From: Adineta ricciae
Taxonomy: Eukaryota > Rotifera > Eurotatoria > Adinetida > Adinetidae
Reading direction: 5' to 3'
Assembly: GCA_905250025.1 (NCBI GenBank)
Contig: CAJNOJ010000191.1
Span: forward strand, 62,001-126,000
Length of the DNA: 64,000 bases
A program made the position numbers and the translations under genes. The notes below the pieces were generated by a model that had not been told where the DNA came from, ran no database searches, and was given only the letters and a program-made list of their open reading frames with translations. Shown piece by piece: positions 1-11,822 of this stretch. The stretch's first letter is position 1. Each line of letters starts with the position of its first letter.

Positions 1-439
1 TCTATTCTCCTAAAGATCAAAGAAATGTTTATGCTTCGCTGGACGAAATTTAAATGAGAGCGAAAGAAGAAAGAAAAACCGAGAAAAATATGATCATTAT
101 TACATATGCATTCAATTGCAAACGTGACAATTTAATAAAAATGATCGGCAACGCACATTTTTCTATTCTGTCTATTGAATGGGCTCTAATCAAAATAGAG
201 AAATCTCTAATAACCATACATGACAATTTTGTTTTGCTTAGCAAACTCAATGCGAAACAGGCGTTGTTTTTGTTTTCGAAGAACAAATATCTCTTTTACA
301 TATAACAATCAATGATAATCGTCTCAAATCAACTTTTTTACAGGTTTTGCCTCTTGAGATGTAATAATAGAAGAAAATAAGAACGATAACGAGAAAATAT
401 GCTTGCCTGACTCGATCGTCTATCACGCATTGCTCAGAG

Positions 440-470
<31 letters not shown>

Positions 471-1302
471 ATGCATTTCTCGTTAAAGACTTACTACGCG
501 TCTCTTAATATGATCAGCAAGCACAGAAATACAAAAAAAATAGAACTACAGTTCGTGTTTCCTACAAACATTTCTCTCGAGTTACTCGACAAAGTAGTTA
601 GAACTCCAACATCGACTGCACATCATTCAGTCTGCTAGACAAACTCGTGCACGCATATGCGTTTTCTTCTTCCAATTTAATTGAACACAAGAAGACATAG
701 TTGTGAATGAATGAACGAAAGAAAGAAGAAGAAGAAGAAAAGAAGCAATGATGAGAAAGAATAGTGTATGGGTAGAAGTTTTCTTTTGTTATTCTTAGAA
801 GAATCTTTTGTTGAAAAGATCTAACCTATATGAGTTCGACTAGTAATGGAAGAAGACAATCACTTGCCGAATGAAAAGACATCAACATGAAAATCTTCAA
901 TAACTTAATCGAGTATTCTTGTCTGTTCTTTGCTATTTCTTAATTACTTCCTTCTTACTTATCTCAACCGATACAAACAAGTCAAAAATCTCATAATTGA
1001 AATCGAATGTTTCGAATATTTTTCTATTGATATGTATCGAAAATATGTCAATAATCTTCGTTCTATTTTTTCTTCGAGTTATCTCGTGTGTGTGTGTGTT
1101 AACATTACTTCAATGGTTCCTTTATTTTCTTCTCTTCCCGTCAAACATCAGCAGAATTTATAAATCTTAAAAGTCATTGGAATCAGTTTTATCATTTCTT
1201 TTGATGTTGTCTGCAATCTACACACTAATGTTCTGGCAAACGAACGAATGATACTTGAGAAAAAGGCGAAGTTCTACTAGCTGAACATTGAACAACACTT
1301 AC
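1..1302. other. No supported gene; low-complexity AT-rich DNA
   Basis: I see no exon with convincing splice sites or recognisable protein here. The stretch contains a TA dinucleotide run and short GAA/AAG-rich tracts. It probably lies in an intron downstream of the minus-strand first exon at 1303-1396, or between genes. Confidence 0.5.
445..472. repeat. (TA)n microsatellite
   Basis: An uninterrupted TA dinucleotide run of about 14 units lies in non-coding DNA. Confidence 0.9.
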
Positions 1303-1396
1303 AAGGAGTTCGTTCAAGTTTGAGTAAACGCTGGTAACGTTCATCGAGTTGCCGATTGATCGATTTATAAGTACGAACGCGAGAGTTATTTGCCAT
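1303..1396 (-). CDS. Candidate alternative first coding exon, unidentified protein
   Basis: On the minus strand an ATG in a near-ideal context (ACCATGG) opens a 31-codon exon starting MANNSRVRTYKSINRQLDER. It ends at a strong donor (T|GTAAGTG) in phase 1. A stop codon lies in frame just upstream, so the ATG is a true start if the exon is used. The peptide is basic and helical in character, and I do not recognise it. The other minus-strand first exon (1867-2125) also ends in phase 1, so both could splice to the same downstream exon, which must lie further left, inside or outside the window. Nothing shows expression. Confidence 0.45.
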
Positions 1397-1866
1397 GGTC
1401 TATTCAGCTGAGAATAACAAAACTATTCTCAATCGACGATCTTTATCAACTAATGTATGTATTACTGCTGATGTGTTGGTATTCAGTTTATTCGTTTTTC
1501 TCGACTCTTCGAGTCATCAATGGAATTTTCTGTGTGCATTTTGATTATTCATCAGTTTTGATGTTTTACTAGTCGGACGATTTTAACAAGTGGGAGACAT
1601 TTCGGTAGAAGAAGAAAAACGGAGTACGTGATCAGATAAATGCATATCAAGATCAGAATAAAAAAGAAACATTCGTTATGAAAATACGACAGCTATTAAA
1701 TGATATGTGAGGAGAGTTCTAAACAGTCAATAAAAGAATCATTGCTTCGTTTTGCATATATATGACACGTACAAGCAAATAAAATAAATAAAAAGAAGTG
1801 ATGCTGTCACACATCAATCATTTTGATCAGATCAATTCAATAAAGCGAAAAAGAAATGATTTTTAC

Positions 1867-2125
1867 CTTTAAATGGAGAATCTTTCAGGTCGTTGAGGAT
1901 GACTTGAACGGGTGGAGCGCCTTCAGTCGGATAAATCTGATCCGATTTTCCTGAACCAGACGCATGTCCTTTCAATTTCGGAGTCGATTCGTAATGTACT
2001 TCACCACTTCCATCCGCTGCTGTGTCATCGACATTTGTTTCATTCCCATTCGATTTCGCGTCCTTATGTTTGCTTCCCAATTTCGAAACGATTTTATCGA
2101 ATTTCTTCGCTAAACTGTGGCTCAT
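1867..2125 (-). CDS. First coding exon of an unidentified gene (5' part only)
   Basis: An ATG at 2125 opens 86 codons starting MSHSLAKKFDKIVSKLGSKH and ends at AAAG|GTAAAAAT in phase 1. The first 22 residues look like a basic amphipathic helix. The rest is polar, rich in Ser, Gly, Asp and Lys, and probably disordered until the hydrophobic end (PPVQVILNDL). No later exon could be identified to the left, so the gene is incomplete here. It shares its exit phase with the exon at 1303-1396, suggesting alternative promoters of one gene. I do not recognise the family. Confidence 0.5.
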
Positions 2126-4316
2126 CGTTTCAGAATTATTTGATAGATAGATAGATTTATGTAATTAGCGATCAATGTATCAAATTGATGAGTGTAATGA
2201 TATGTAAGCATTACCTATACATATGTAAGATTGTTTTGCGTGGTCGTATCTATTCGTCGATCTGTTCTGAAGAGAAAGAAACAGAAGAAAAAAAATCAAA
2301 ACTAAGAAATGAGTCTATGTGAATCAGAATAAGACGATCGTGGTAGTGATGATGTTTATGTGCGCAAGATAAAACGAGAGATAGGAAAATGAGTGTAGAA
2401 GAAAATAGACAGGCAAAAAAGAAACATCTTTCTCTTTATTCCCTAGAGCTACTAAGTAGCTTTTGGTCTTTCTTCGATTCTTTTTTTTCTCATTTACGTT
2501 GCTTATGCTTGTCTTTATCCGTTTTTTTTAGAGCCAACAGGCTAGTTAGCTATCTCTATGTCGTTGTCGCTTCGTCGGCTGCTCATCTATCATCATTGAG
2601 CGACAAGAAAGGCGTATAGATATGAGTTTTAATTTAATAATAATAAGATGAATAACAACATGTGACGAGAAAAGTTGTCTGAAAGAATATGCTCGGATCT
2701 TTTTCTTTCATCTCGGTCCAACTTCGCCGTTTTATTTCAAATCTAAATCTCGCTTTTGTATTCTAATGAAATCCATGAATACCTCGCATACACATCTCAT
2801 TTTAATTACAAAATTTCTTCCACAGTAAAACGATTCACTTCAAATCAATTGACGAGAAAACTACGCGGAGAAAGAGGGAGAGAAAACATCCCGATTGTAT
2901 TGTTCCCTTTCCTTATACTTTCTCTTCCTTCCGGCTTTTCTAACCGTTGATAACCAGCAATTATACATTAATAAATAAGAAATTCAAGTGGATCGAATTG
3001 ACAACGAATCTTCATTGAAATTCGACTAAGAAGAAAAAGGCAATTTTAAGAAAGTAGAGTCAGCCTTTCTCCAAACAGATGATTACTTTTGATAAAAAGA
3101 TATTTTTTTTCTCCATTTCTAATTACATGATATACTCTAGAGATTCTATCATTTATTCTATTAATACTGAGATTTTTTTTTCAGTTAATTACTTACCGGT
3201 TCTCATGCAAGTAGTAGCAAGCGTTAACTAGAATAGATTTTCTCGGCTAACTTCATCTGTACCTGGAAGAACGTTGCTGTAACTCGATTTGTTCAACTCA
3301 AGATAACGAAGTTTACTGTCTGTTAGGATTGTGAAAGTGCTGCTTGTTCTTCCTGCATCTGCTATTCTGTTTCTGACATGTTTTTCAGAGAAATGTAATC
3401 GACTTTTCTTTTTTTTTTTTCAGTTCATTCATTCTTTTGATTTTTAACATTGACAGATCCGAAAGAGAAACAAGTTTCTGTAGCAAGAGAAAGACATGAA
3501 CGGGAAATGAGTATGTTCTTTCATTGACAGAAATTTCTTTCGACAAAAATACGAAGAAATCTCATTTCTATTCAGCTTCTAATAGTCCTTGTCACAAATT
3601 ATGATCTCTCATGTTCATATCTTGTCAATCACTAAACATGAAAGATTTCAATATTGATCAAAAACACCATGTCAACTTTATATTCCTTTTTTATGTATAT
3701 AATGTTCGATATGCGTCAAAGCATAAATTTTGATCTTGGGCAATAACAAAAAAAAACACTCGTATAGAAAAAGAAAAGAAAGTTAACCAAACACTGGAGA
3801 ATGCATATACGATTGAAAAAAAATGAACAAAAAAATTGGCAAAAACAAAAAGGTTTTTTTTTCAATATAATACATTGGAAAAGTCGTCAGTAATAGTGAC
3901 CATTTCACGTTTTATCACAAGAGAGAGAGAGAGAGAGAACAGAGGAACAAAAAGAAACTTGAACAAGATCGTTTCATCAGTGGAGAAAGAAAACGAATCA
4001 CAGATCTATAGAAAAAAAAAAAGAAAGAGAACGCCTTTTTTGTTTGTTATAAATGAAGCAAGCAGAGAATTGAGTGGTAGTAGTAGTAATAATGATAAGT
4101 CGCGTGCGTTGTTGAAAGTATAAAGATGAAATGTTAGAAAATGACGGAATGAAAGAGTTTTGTTTCATGCAAGAAAAACCAACAGAATGAACAAGAAAAG
4201 ATTCAGTGAATCTCTTGGATTTTGTTAGACAAAACAAGAGGCAAACTAACCGTTGTTGTTGTGTTGGGTGTTGTTTTGGTGTTAAGGTTTATGTTTAGTT
4301 ATTTAGAAGAAGAAAT
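2126..4316. other. Non-coding interval: probable QKI-like 3' UTR and upstream DNA
   Basis: No convincing exon was found in about 2.2 kb. The right part should hold the 3' UTR of the Quaking-like gene, and the left part the promoter of the exon at 1867-2125. Short homopurine and homopyrimidine runs are frequent, including a GA run near 3921-3940. Confidence 0.5.
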
Positions 4317-7300
4317 TTATGTACGATTTAGACGAGGTGGTTGAATTGTGTAAGGTTGATAACGGGCAGAAATAGAAGAGGCTGCAGATCCTGGTGTGAC
4401 GTTTCCGGAAGCATTGTTTGTTGTTGTTCTAGTAGCTATACCTGCACGGTAAAGAAGAGAATGAGCAGAGAAAGCAGTGAGATATTATTCATCATAAACA
4501 TATACATGAAATGATCCCAAAACAAAAACTAATCAGTTTTTCGTGAGGTCAGTCAGTTCTACAGCGGTTTCAAAGAAAAAGAAGTCATACAAAAACAAAG
4601 AATCGGATGCTCAAGAGAATCTTCGAAGCGTACGTATTACCACATGCTTAGTCTTGCGTATTTTCTTTTAAATATTATTTTACTTCATCATCATCACGGA
4701 ATCAACGAGCCTACAAGGAGAGGTAGAATTGCAGACTATTGAACTACACTCACCTAGAACTAACTTGACTAACTAAATCGAGAAGCACGTCACCTGCTGT
4801 TATTGCCATAAAATAATTATATTCGGATTAACTATGCTAGCCTAGTTTGTTGATGTTGATTTTGGTTGATAGTTAGAGGGTGCATTCAGGTGTTTGGGTT
4901 TTTTGGTTTTAGAACAAAAAAGCAAGATTTGTCAATAATCCTTTAATTTCTGGTTGTAAGATGGAAAAGAGATCATGCGTTAAAGCGAAGTTTTAGGAAA
5001 GAAAGAGAAAGAAATAGAAGGAAGAGAGAGAAGAGTAATCATTCTAGCTTTTGACATAGTTAGGAACTTTTTGGTACATAGACTGATTGAATGGCTGATG
5101 ATGTTGTTGAAAATCCTGATGCTGCTGCTGATGATGATGATGCCTGTCGTGGCAATAACAGCAAGAGCGTGGTGTCGATCGGAAAGCGGACGACAAGAGA
5201 TAGAGAGAATTAAATTTGATACCTGCTGGGGTTGTCGCTGCAGCAGCTGTTAGAAATGGAAAAGCTAAAAGAGAAAAATTGCGTAAAGTTTCATTCGAAT
5301 GAAACGACATGCGAAAACGAAGGTATTTACTTGCTTGACTTGGATCAATCGATGCTGGGTATTCGAATAATTGTGCACCACCAGCAATCATTCCACCCAT
5401 TTGATCAAGTGTTGGCAAAGGTCCGAAGACTTGAACGAAGTTCTGTTCACCATTCGGCGCCGTCGTTTGAATCAGTGAACCTTGTGGTACAGCTGTTAAT
5501 GTAGCTTGCGCTTGTCCATTGGCGGTCGTAGTAAACATAGTTGGCGTCGCACCTGATTGAATTTGTGCTGCAAGGAGATTTTGCTGCATACGAGGCGTCA
5601 ATATCAGCGGGGCCCCAATTGGCATGCGGTTATTTGGAAATTGAATCTGTTGTAATTTTTTCTGAAACAGGTTCGGTTCTCGATAGGTTCCATTGATAAT
5701 TGCTAGTTCCATTAATTGTTTCTTTTTCAAATCATCTTCACCTTCGGCCTGAAAATTTCAATGTCAATGAGAATACGTTACATAAACCAAAAGAAGTTTA
5801 CGTACAGCCGGTTTCAATAATTTCATAATTTCTTCTTTCGCACGTTCAAGTTTCACCAAAGCACGATTTTCGTGATCTTCGCATTGGATTAAAACATGTA
5901 ATTCTTCGTCAAGATGTTCCCAATTGGCTTTACCACGATTTTGATCTTCCTACAAATCAAATCTTTCTTCATGAATAAACAAATCAATTTTCGAAATTTT
6001 ACTTTTTGTTTATCACGCATCGATCCTCGTCCTCGCACCATTATTTTACAACCCGTATCCGCTTCAAGTTGCTTCGCAGTCATCCCACGTGGACCCAAAA
6101 TTCGGCCAACGAAATTGAACTAAAACGACGAAAACAAAACCAAATGAAATCATCAAATAAACACGTAGCTTGTTATCTCGAAAGATCAAAACACGAATCG
6201 AGTAGTGATATGAACACAAATAGAGTTGGAAATTAAGTATATAAATATATAGTAATTTGATTAGCTGAGTATAGTTTTTTTTTTGGTTCGGCATGCGACA
6301 CGCACAAACGAACGATGGACGAATAATGAGTGATTAGAAAAAAAAACAACGAAATAATATGGATTGAGCCAACAAACATGCAAGACAGAGTATGATTATA
6401 TTTTTAAAAAATTACCGCACACACCGATGATGATCAATATATAAAAACTAGAAAAATAATTAAAAGCTGTTGGGTTTTTAGAAAGAGAAAGAATCCAATC
6501 GATGAAGTTATTATCGTATTAAAGCGCAATAGACGACAAAATCAGTAGTTGGTTTTTTTTTGGTGAATCAAATGAGTCGATTGATGTGTTTTTTTCCTCA
6601 CTGTGCAGAAGCATATCAGAAGAAAATAGATGAAGGGTGTAAAAGTGAAGTTTTAGACAAGATATTTATATGTATAGGAAGAGATATATATGTGTGTGTT
6701 GATTTGATTTTTTTTATTTTCAGAGAGCAAGAAACGACTTGGCCAAATAGAGTTTTGCTTTACCGTATATTTATATCGACGAACTAGTGAATCTAGAGTA
6801 CAAAAATTTTCAAACTCAAACGGATACGAACACTTGAGATAAATGTAAACAATGAAAACCGATCAAGTAATCTCAGTTCTTTGTCTTATTATTATTTCTG
6901 CACAGTATCGAACAAAGAAATCATGCATTGTTATTATAGGTTGGTCAAAAGAAAGCACAATGATAGAACTTAAGAATGATTACGATATTAGTATGCAAAG
7001 GATTCGGCGAAACTTACTTCAGGATGTTGTTGCACCGGAATAAAGACTTTTTCTTGAAAGATTTTCTTCTCGCCATTAGGTTCAGGTAGATCGATCTTCG
7101 GACGAGTACTTAGATTAAATAGATTCACTCGAACTTTGTTAATTTCTAAAAAAAGTCGAACGATAATCTAATGCAAATCAATAGAATTGTTTTTTAGCAC
7201 TGACCTTGATCAAGTAATCGTTCGATATGCATGAACATATTCGGCACAGCAGCTAATTGTCGTTTATCTTTTAATAATTGAGATAAATATTCAGGATTAT

Positions 7301-7502
7301 CTGCTAGCGATGGATCAGTTTGTGTTGCTGGAGGTGATGTTCTACAAGCAAAAAGAAATTGTCCTTAAATAAACACAAATGTAGACGAGAGCGAAATAAC
7401 TTACGAAGTTAGTGGAGACAAAACTGGCGAAGACGATGTTGGAGCTGTTTGACCAGTTTGGTGAATGGTTAATAACTGTGTGGGTGTTGGAGGCATTAAC
7501 AT
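4317..7502 (-). CDS. qki: Quaking/HOW-type STAR-family RNA-binding protein
   Basis: STAR proteins bind ACUAAY-type RNA elements and control splicing, export and stability of mRNA. The model has eight coding exons: 7502-7405, 7341-7205, 7145-7018, 6119-6003, 5949-5806, 5748-5331, 5264-5223 and 4441-4317 (about 402 aa, all phases consistent). The order is QUA1 dimerisation region ([15 protein letters not shown], about residues 40-85), KH domain with the GxxG loop in [20 protein letters not shown], then QUA2 ([16 protein letters not shown]), then a Gln/Thr/Ala-rich tail. The last exon ends [16 protein letters not shown] second 3' end is possible: the exon starting at 5264 can be read on to a stop at 5044, giving a His/Gln-rich tail. 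The start could also be the second ATG at 7496. The 898-bp intron 7017-6120 holds no supported gene. Identity is strong; the C-terminal structure is inferred. Confidence 0.9.
5044..5264 (-). CDS. qki: Alternative 3' exon of the Quaking-like gene
   Basis: If the donor at 5222-5221 is not used, the exon stays open for another 59 codons to a stop at 5044. It then encodes a His/Gln-rich tail ending [10 protein letters not shown] instead of RLNRT. Quaking genes in other animals are known for isoforms that differ only in such C-terminal tails, which set nuclear or cytoplasmic location. The upstream intron 5330-5265 is 66 bp, a multiple of three and stop-free, so retaining it would also leave the frame open. 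Confidence 0.5.
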
Positions 7503-7702
7503 AGTTGATTATTATTTCGTTTATTCAGAGTTAGTTATGTGTGTGTACATGCGCGTTATAAAATGTTGTTCGTCACACGGATGACTGAATGAGAACGAGT
7601 CGGGTAACGACAACGAATGAAAGCAGTTAATACAAGTAAAAAAAATCACGTCTAATATGTATGCTACGAACAGAACAAGCGAATCGTTTCGTTGATTGTT
7701 GA

Positions 7703-7745
7703 TGATGATGATGACGATGACGATGTTGTTGTTGTTGTTGTTGTT
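7703..7745. repeat. Trinucleotide repeat tract (GAT/GTT)
   Basis: Imperfect GAT then GTT triplet runs lie upstream of the Quaking-like start. Translations of this tract are artefactual poly-His/poly-Gln. Confidence 0.8.
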
Positions 7746-8099
7746 TGTAGAGCAGAAAGTAAGAATAAAAAGCTAACGAAATGATGAGAAAAAGAGTAAA
7801 AGAATGACTGAGCAATGGTGACACATCGTATGGCGAATTTTATTATGTTGATCTCTAATCTGCCTTCCGTTCGTTCGTCGCGATACAAACCAAACGTGGG
7901 CAGTAGAGTGATTCGTCTTTCTCTTTCTTCTTTTTCTTCTCTTCTTTTTCTTTCATTCTTCAGTCACACTATGTCCTTCTTTTGTCAAATACGAACGTCG
8001 TCGCTTGTTTCGTACATATGTACAGCCACCAAGACGACGACACTAAAGACTACAATCTTCTCCTTCGTTTTTTTTTTTCGTTTCTTCACAAAGGCATAC

Positions 8100-8135
8100 A
8101 TATATACACACACACACGCACATATATATATATAT
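8100..8135. repeat. CA/TA dinucleotide microsatellite
   Basis: A mixed TA, CA and TA dinucleotide run in non-coding DNA. Confidence 0.8.
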
Positions 8136-9478
8136 ATTCGATTCATTCGTTCACCCCTCAGGTGAAAGAAGGGAGGAAAAAGGGTCGCACCTTTGCCACT
8201 CCGGCAATTAAATTCATGCATATTCTCTTTCTCTTATTCTTCGCTTCAATAATTTTCTCTCTGTCTCTTCCCATTAAATGGACCAGACATTGAATATATA
8301 CGAGATTCGAAAAGAAAATATTTACAATCAGAAAAAAGAAATTCAGCTTTTCTATTTCTTGCTACATTGTTCAAATTTTGCTTCACATTCTCAGCGTTAA
8401 TACGAAAGAAAAGCTAAGTTCACATTGACAAGACGACGACGAAAAGAAACATGCGCACAAAAGATTTCAACGACTTTTAACAATGATTAAAAAAATGTAA
8501 AATTTAATCGAATGTTAGGCACTTTTTCTTATTCTTTCACTTTCGTTCTTTGATTAAAAAGGAGTTTTGAAGATTTGTCTATTTGCCTACACTCAAATTT
8601 CATAATGCATTAAATGGAATAGAATATAAGTTGAAATTTCTTTTCGCTAATACAGTCACCCCATTGTACAAGCACACTGCGATAACAGTTGAATTCCAAG
8701 GACATCAACAAATCGATGAATAAACAGAAGTAGTTCAGTAGGACGAATGAATTGGACATTTACTATGCTTGAACGAAAGACTATATTGCGACGACGAATC
8801 TTTTCTCGTAAACTTCAAAGATTTAATTAAATTTCGTTCACATTCGGTATTGACTCAAACTTGTTTTGTATCTTGATATGCTAATCACAAGGTCAATAAA
8901 ATCTGATCAGTAGAGAGATTAATTCGCTTTTGAATCTCATTTAGATTTTTTTGTATCGGATAAATATAGAAGACAGTATTTCGAAAGTTTTAGACAAATA
9001 TTTCATCACCAAGAAGTAAGAATGATGTTGATAGTACTGCTATCAAAAACTGATTTCATCGTCAATTTCCTACTCAATCGAATAGTAAATATATCGGAAA
9101 CAATAATGGGGACACATGTACCTTTGGAGATCTTTTGTTTTCGTCGGTAGTTGAGAGAACCTTTTCATACTGATAGGTAAGTGAGGAAATGATATTTGTT
9201 TCAATCGATTGCAAGTTCGTCTAGTCTAACAATGAACTCGATCAAATTTTATTGTTCATTCTAAGCGTAAATCGAAATGAACAAATCTACCAACTCATCA
9301 GATCAAAACACATACGGAAGTGTTCTACGACCGACACACCGCCGTGTCGCGTTAGTTTAGCTATCTAATCTTTCACATTTTCAAGGAGATTGTCTTCAAA
9401 AAAAATTGTACAAACACACAATACAAAAAAAAAACCCACAACTCAAGTCATTCACGAGTACTGTTCCCAAGGATTTCT

Positions 9479-11184
9479 TCATGACGTTGTTGTTATCGTT
9501 TCGTATAAATTTCGTAGAATTAATTCAATCGAACAATATCCGAGAATGTTTTTGAAGAAGACATTTTGAATTTCGGGTGATGATATTGTACGAAGATTAG
9601 ATAGAAGACTTTTCAATTGATCAAAACGTTGTGGTTGAAGAGGATAAGTACGATGAACATGCATTTCTAATGCTGCTAAATGATCATCCAGTAAACTGCG
9701 TTCGTTCAAATTCTGATTTATGTCCACTAGGATATAAATCGCATCTTTCAAACCGAAATTCCATCTAATGAAAGAAAAACTTACCCCATCGACAGAAGAG
9801 TAAAAGTTTTAGATGGAAATATTCCACGTAGTCGATATTCATCTGTTGAATACGATTGTAGATATCCTGCATTAGATACAGATTTTTGGTTCCCATTGCA
9901 TTGGATCGATCGGCTGGGAAAATAATAATTTTAATCCTCGAACTGTTCTATTCGACGGAAAGATCTTACCTGAATGAATCAAATTCATCCATGGCACATC
10001 AAATTTGTATTCACATAATGATAAAAGAAAGATCTCATGCCAACAATGAATAAGACTAGCGATCTAAACACGATCGATGGGTATGAACACGAGCGCCATC
10101 TAATTTACCTGATCTTTGACATGAACGACTTGGAATTCTTTGATTGAACGTAACCAATGCACGATATAGAAAAGAATACGAGCAGCCATTTCATACACGT
10201 ATAAATCTAATTTGAATAACGATGGAGTAGACTGAAATTGAGTGTTCGACAAAGGTATTTGGACGCTTGGTGGAACATAAGAAATCTACAATTGTACAGT
10301 CGGATATTCTAATGACAACTTCAGTGAACATTCTACCTCTGGCTTAACTCCGAATGAACCGGTTATATGCATATGTCGATCTGGGAATGGTTGCCTTGGA
10401 CCTCGTTCATTTTGAACAGCTAAACACAGAAGATTTTTCAAAATGGATATTCGCATTGTCATTTACCATCTTTGTTCATTCCTGCATCGATACATCGACC
10501 TAGATATAAAGGAACATGAGGTACTGTGAGAAAAAGACATGACTACGAACGATAACGGCAAGCGCGACATTGATTTCGTCGATATTTGTCTACGACACAT
10601 TTGTTCCGATTTTTGCAATGATAAACTCGATTGCGTCGAACGGATCGTTTGAAAAAACCAGCGCAACTAAAACAAGCAATATGTCAACAGAAAGTCTTTC
10701 GACTTTAAAATCATTTCAATCCTTAAAAAGTTTTCTTTCATTTCTACCAATCATAACTCTTAGAATAAAGAAAAAAATACTATACACATGTTTGAAGAAT
10801 CGAGTCAGTCATTGTCCGACACACTTCTCGTGAATCTCGATAAGTGCTCACTCCTAATGTATTAACAAGTCGTATGTATACACACACACATATACATGGT
10901 TATTGAAAAGACGAATACGTGAGAATGTCTTCAAGCAATTTCATCTTTTCAGAATACAGATCGATGTTTAACAACATCATCTTTTCTAAGAACAACATCA
11001 GTAACCTTTTCTACGGAAGATTTCACATACCCATCACAGGCGTAGACACTATAATGTTTGCCGGATGAGTTATCATGGCAAACCGAACATGGAACGTTGT
11101 ACAATATACGACCTAGAAGGAAGAAGAGAAGATAGTCGGAAGTGTGAATGGAAAGTTTTTTCGGTAGTGAATACCTCCACTCAT
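9479..11184 (-). CDS. NR2E1: Nuclear receptor of the tailless/TLX (NR2E) group
   Basis: This is a DNA-binding transcription factor, acting in the nucleus. The short first exon (MSGG) starts at 11184 and joins the exon at 11121, giving [20 protein letters not shown]; vertebrate TLX has RIL at the same place. The first zinc finger ends with the P-box [11 protein letters not shown], which is characteristic of tailless/TLX. The second finger runs from [20 protein letters not shown] to [18 protein letters not shown], followed by [10 protein letters not shown], another TLX-like stretch. Later exons near 10345-10420, 10110-10285, 9970-10060 and 9785-9915, and the last exon from about 9766, encode a helical ligand-binding domain ending [13 protein letters not shown]. 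The D-box finger appears shorter than in vertebrate TLX. Identity to the NR2E group is strong; NR2E1 rather than NR2E3 is inferred from the P-box. Confidence 0.87.
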
Positions 11185-11734
11185 AATGGCGAGTGAATTG
11201 TGAAGAATGGTTTATGTGATAGAATGACTTTCGACTGAAATTTGTATGCTCTTTTTCTGCTCTCTGCTTTCACCTACTATTATATTATACTTTAATAACA
11301 ACACCAACTTCGATTCGATTTCAAGTGGCAGTGAGTTTGATAAAATAACCAATAGGAAAGCGATGCGCATGCCATAAGAAGGATTCAATCAGGCAAAAAG
11401 GTAAATATGAGAAAAAAGTGAAGGAGAGAAAAGAAGAGAGAGAAAGCGGGGGAAAGACGAATATTGAATGCTATTCTGATGTTCTGAAAATTGTGACGAC
11501 AGGAGAGGTAAAGAAAACATAAACAAATTGAAGTTTTCATTTTTTCATCTTTGATTCTTGTGTGTTACTTATACATCAATAATATTTGATGACTTCATCA
11601 ATATGATGATCTTCGATGTTTTGATGTCTTGATCGGAAAATTGAAATTAACAAGAATATGTTTCACAGAAAGAAATATGAAAAATCGCTGTCAACATGCA
11701 CTATATTGAATAAAAAACGACCTCAATTCGATAC

Positions 11735-11822
11735 CTTGTTCATCTGCTTTAATCAAGAAAACATCCATGTTTCTATTTTGTAATTCATTGATTTCGACCT
11801 CACGGAGCAAGCTGGTCTCCAT
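11735..11822 (-). CDS. NR2E1: Alternative first coding exon of the TLX-like receptor
   Basis: An ATG at 11822 with an in-frame stop just upstream opens 29 codons (METSLLREVEINELQNRN...). The exon ends at CAAG|GTATCG in phase 1, the same phase in which the MSGG exon leaves. Joining it to the acceptor before 11121 gives ...[14 protein letters not shown] in frame. An AG precedes the ATG by 10 nt, so the exon could also be internal. A protein starting here would carry an acidic N-terminal extension before the DNA-binding domain. Inferred from splice signals and phase only. Confidence 0.55.

Larger units (their letters stand above)
7503..9478. other. Intergenic: QKI-like upstream region and nuclear receptor 3' flank
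   Basis: No exon is supported. CAT/CAA-type trinucleotide tracts occur near 7703-7745, and a CA/TA dinucleotide patch near 8100-8135. The right portion probably includes the 3' UTR of the nuclear receptor. The longer open frames here are low-complexity translations of repeats. Confidence 0.5.

Noticed and set aside
7815-8293. Overlapping 103- and 116-codon frames upstream of the Quaking-like gene
   Set aside because: They translate pyrimidine-rich and dinucleotide-repeat DNA into Ser/Phe or Tyr/Ile runs, typical of chance.
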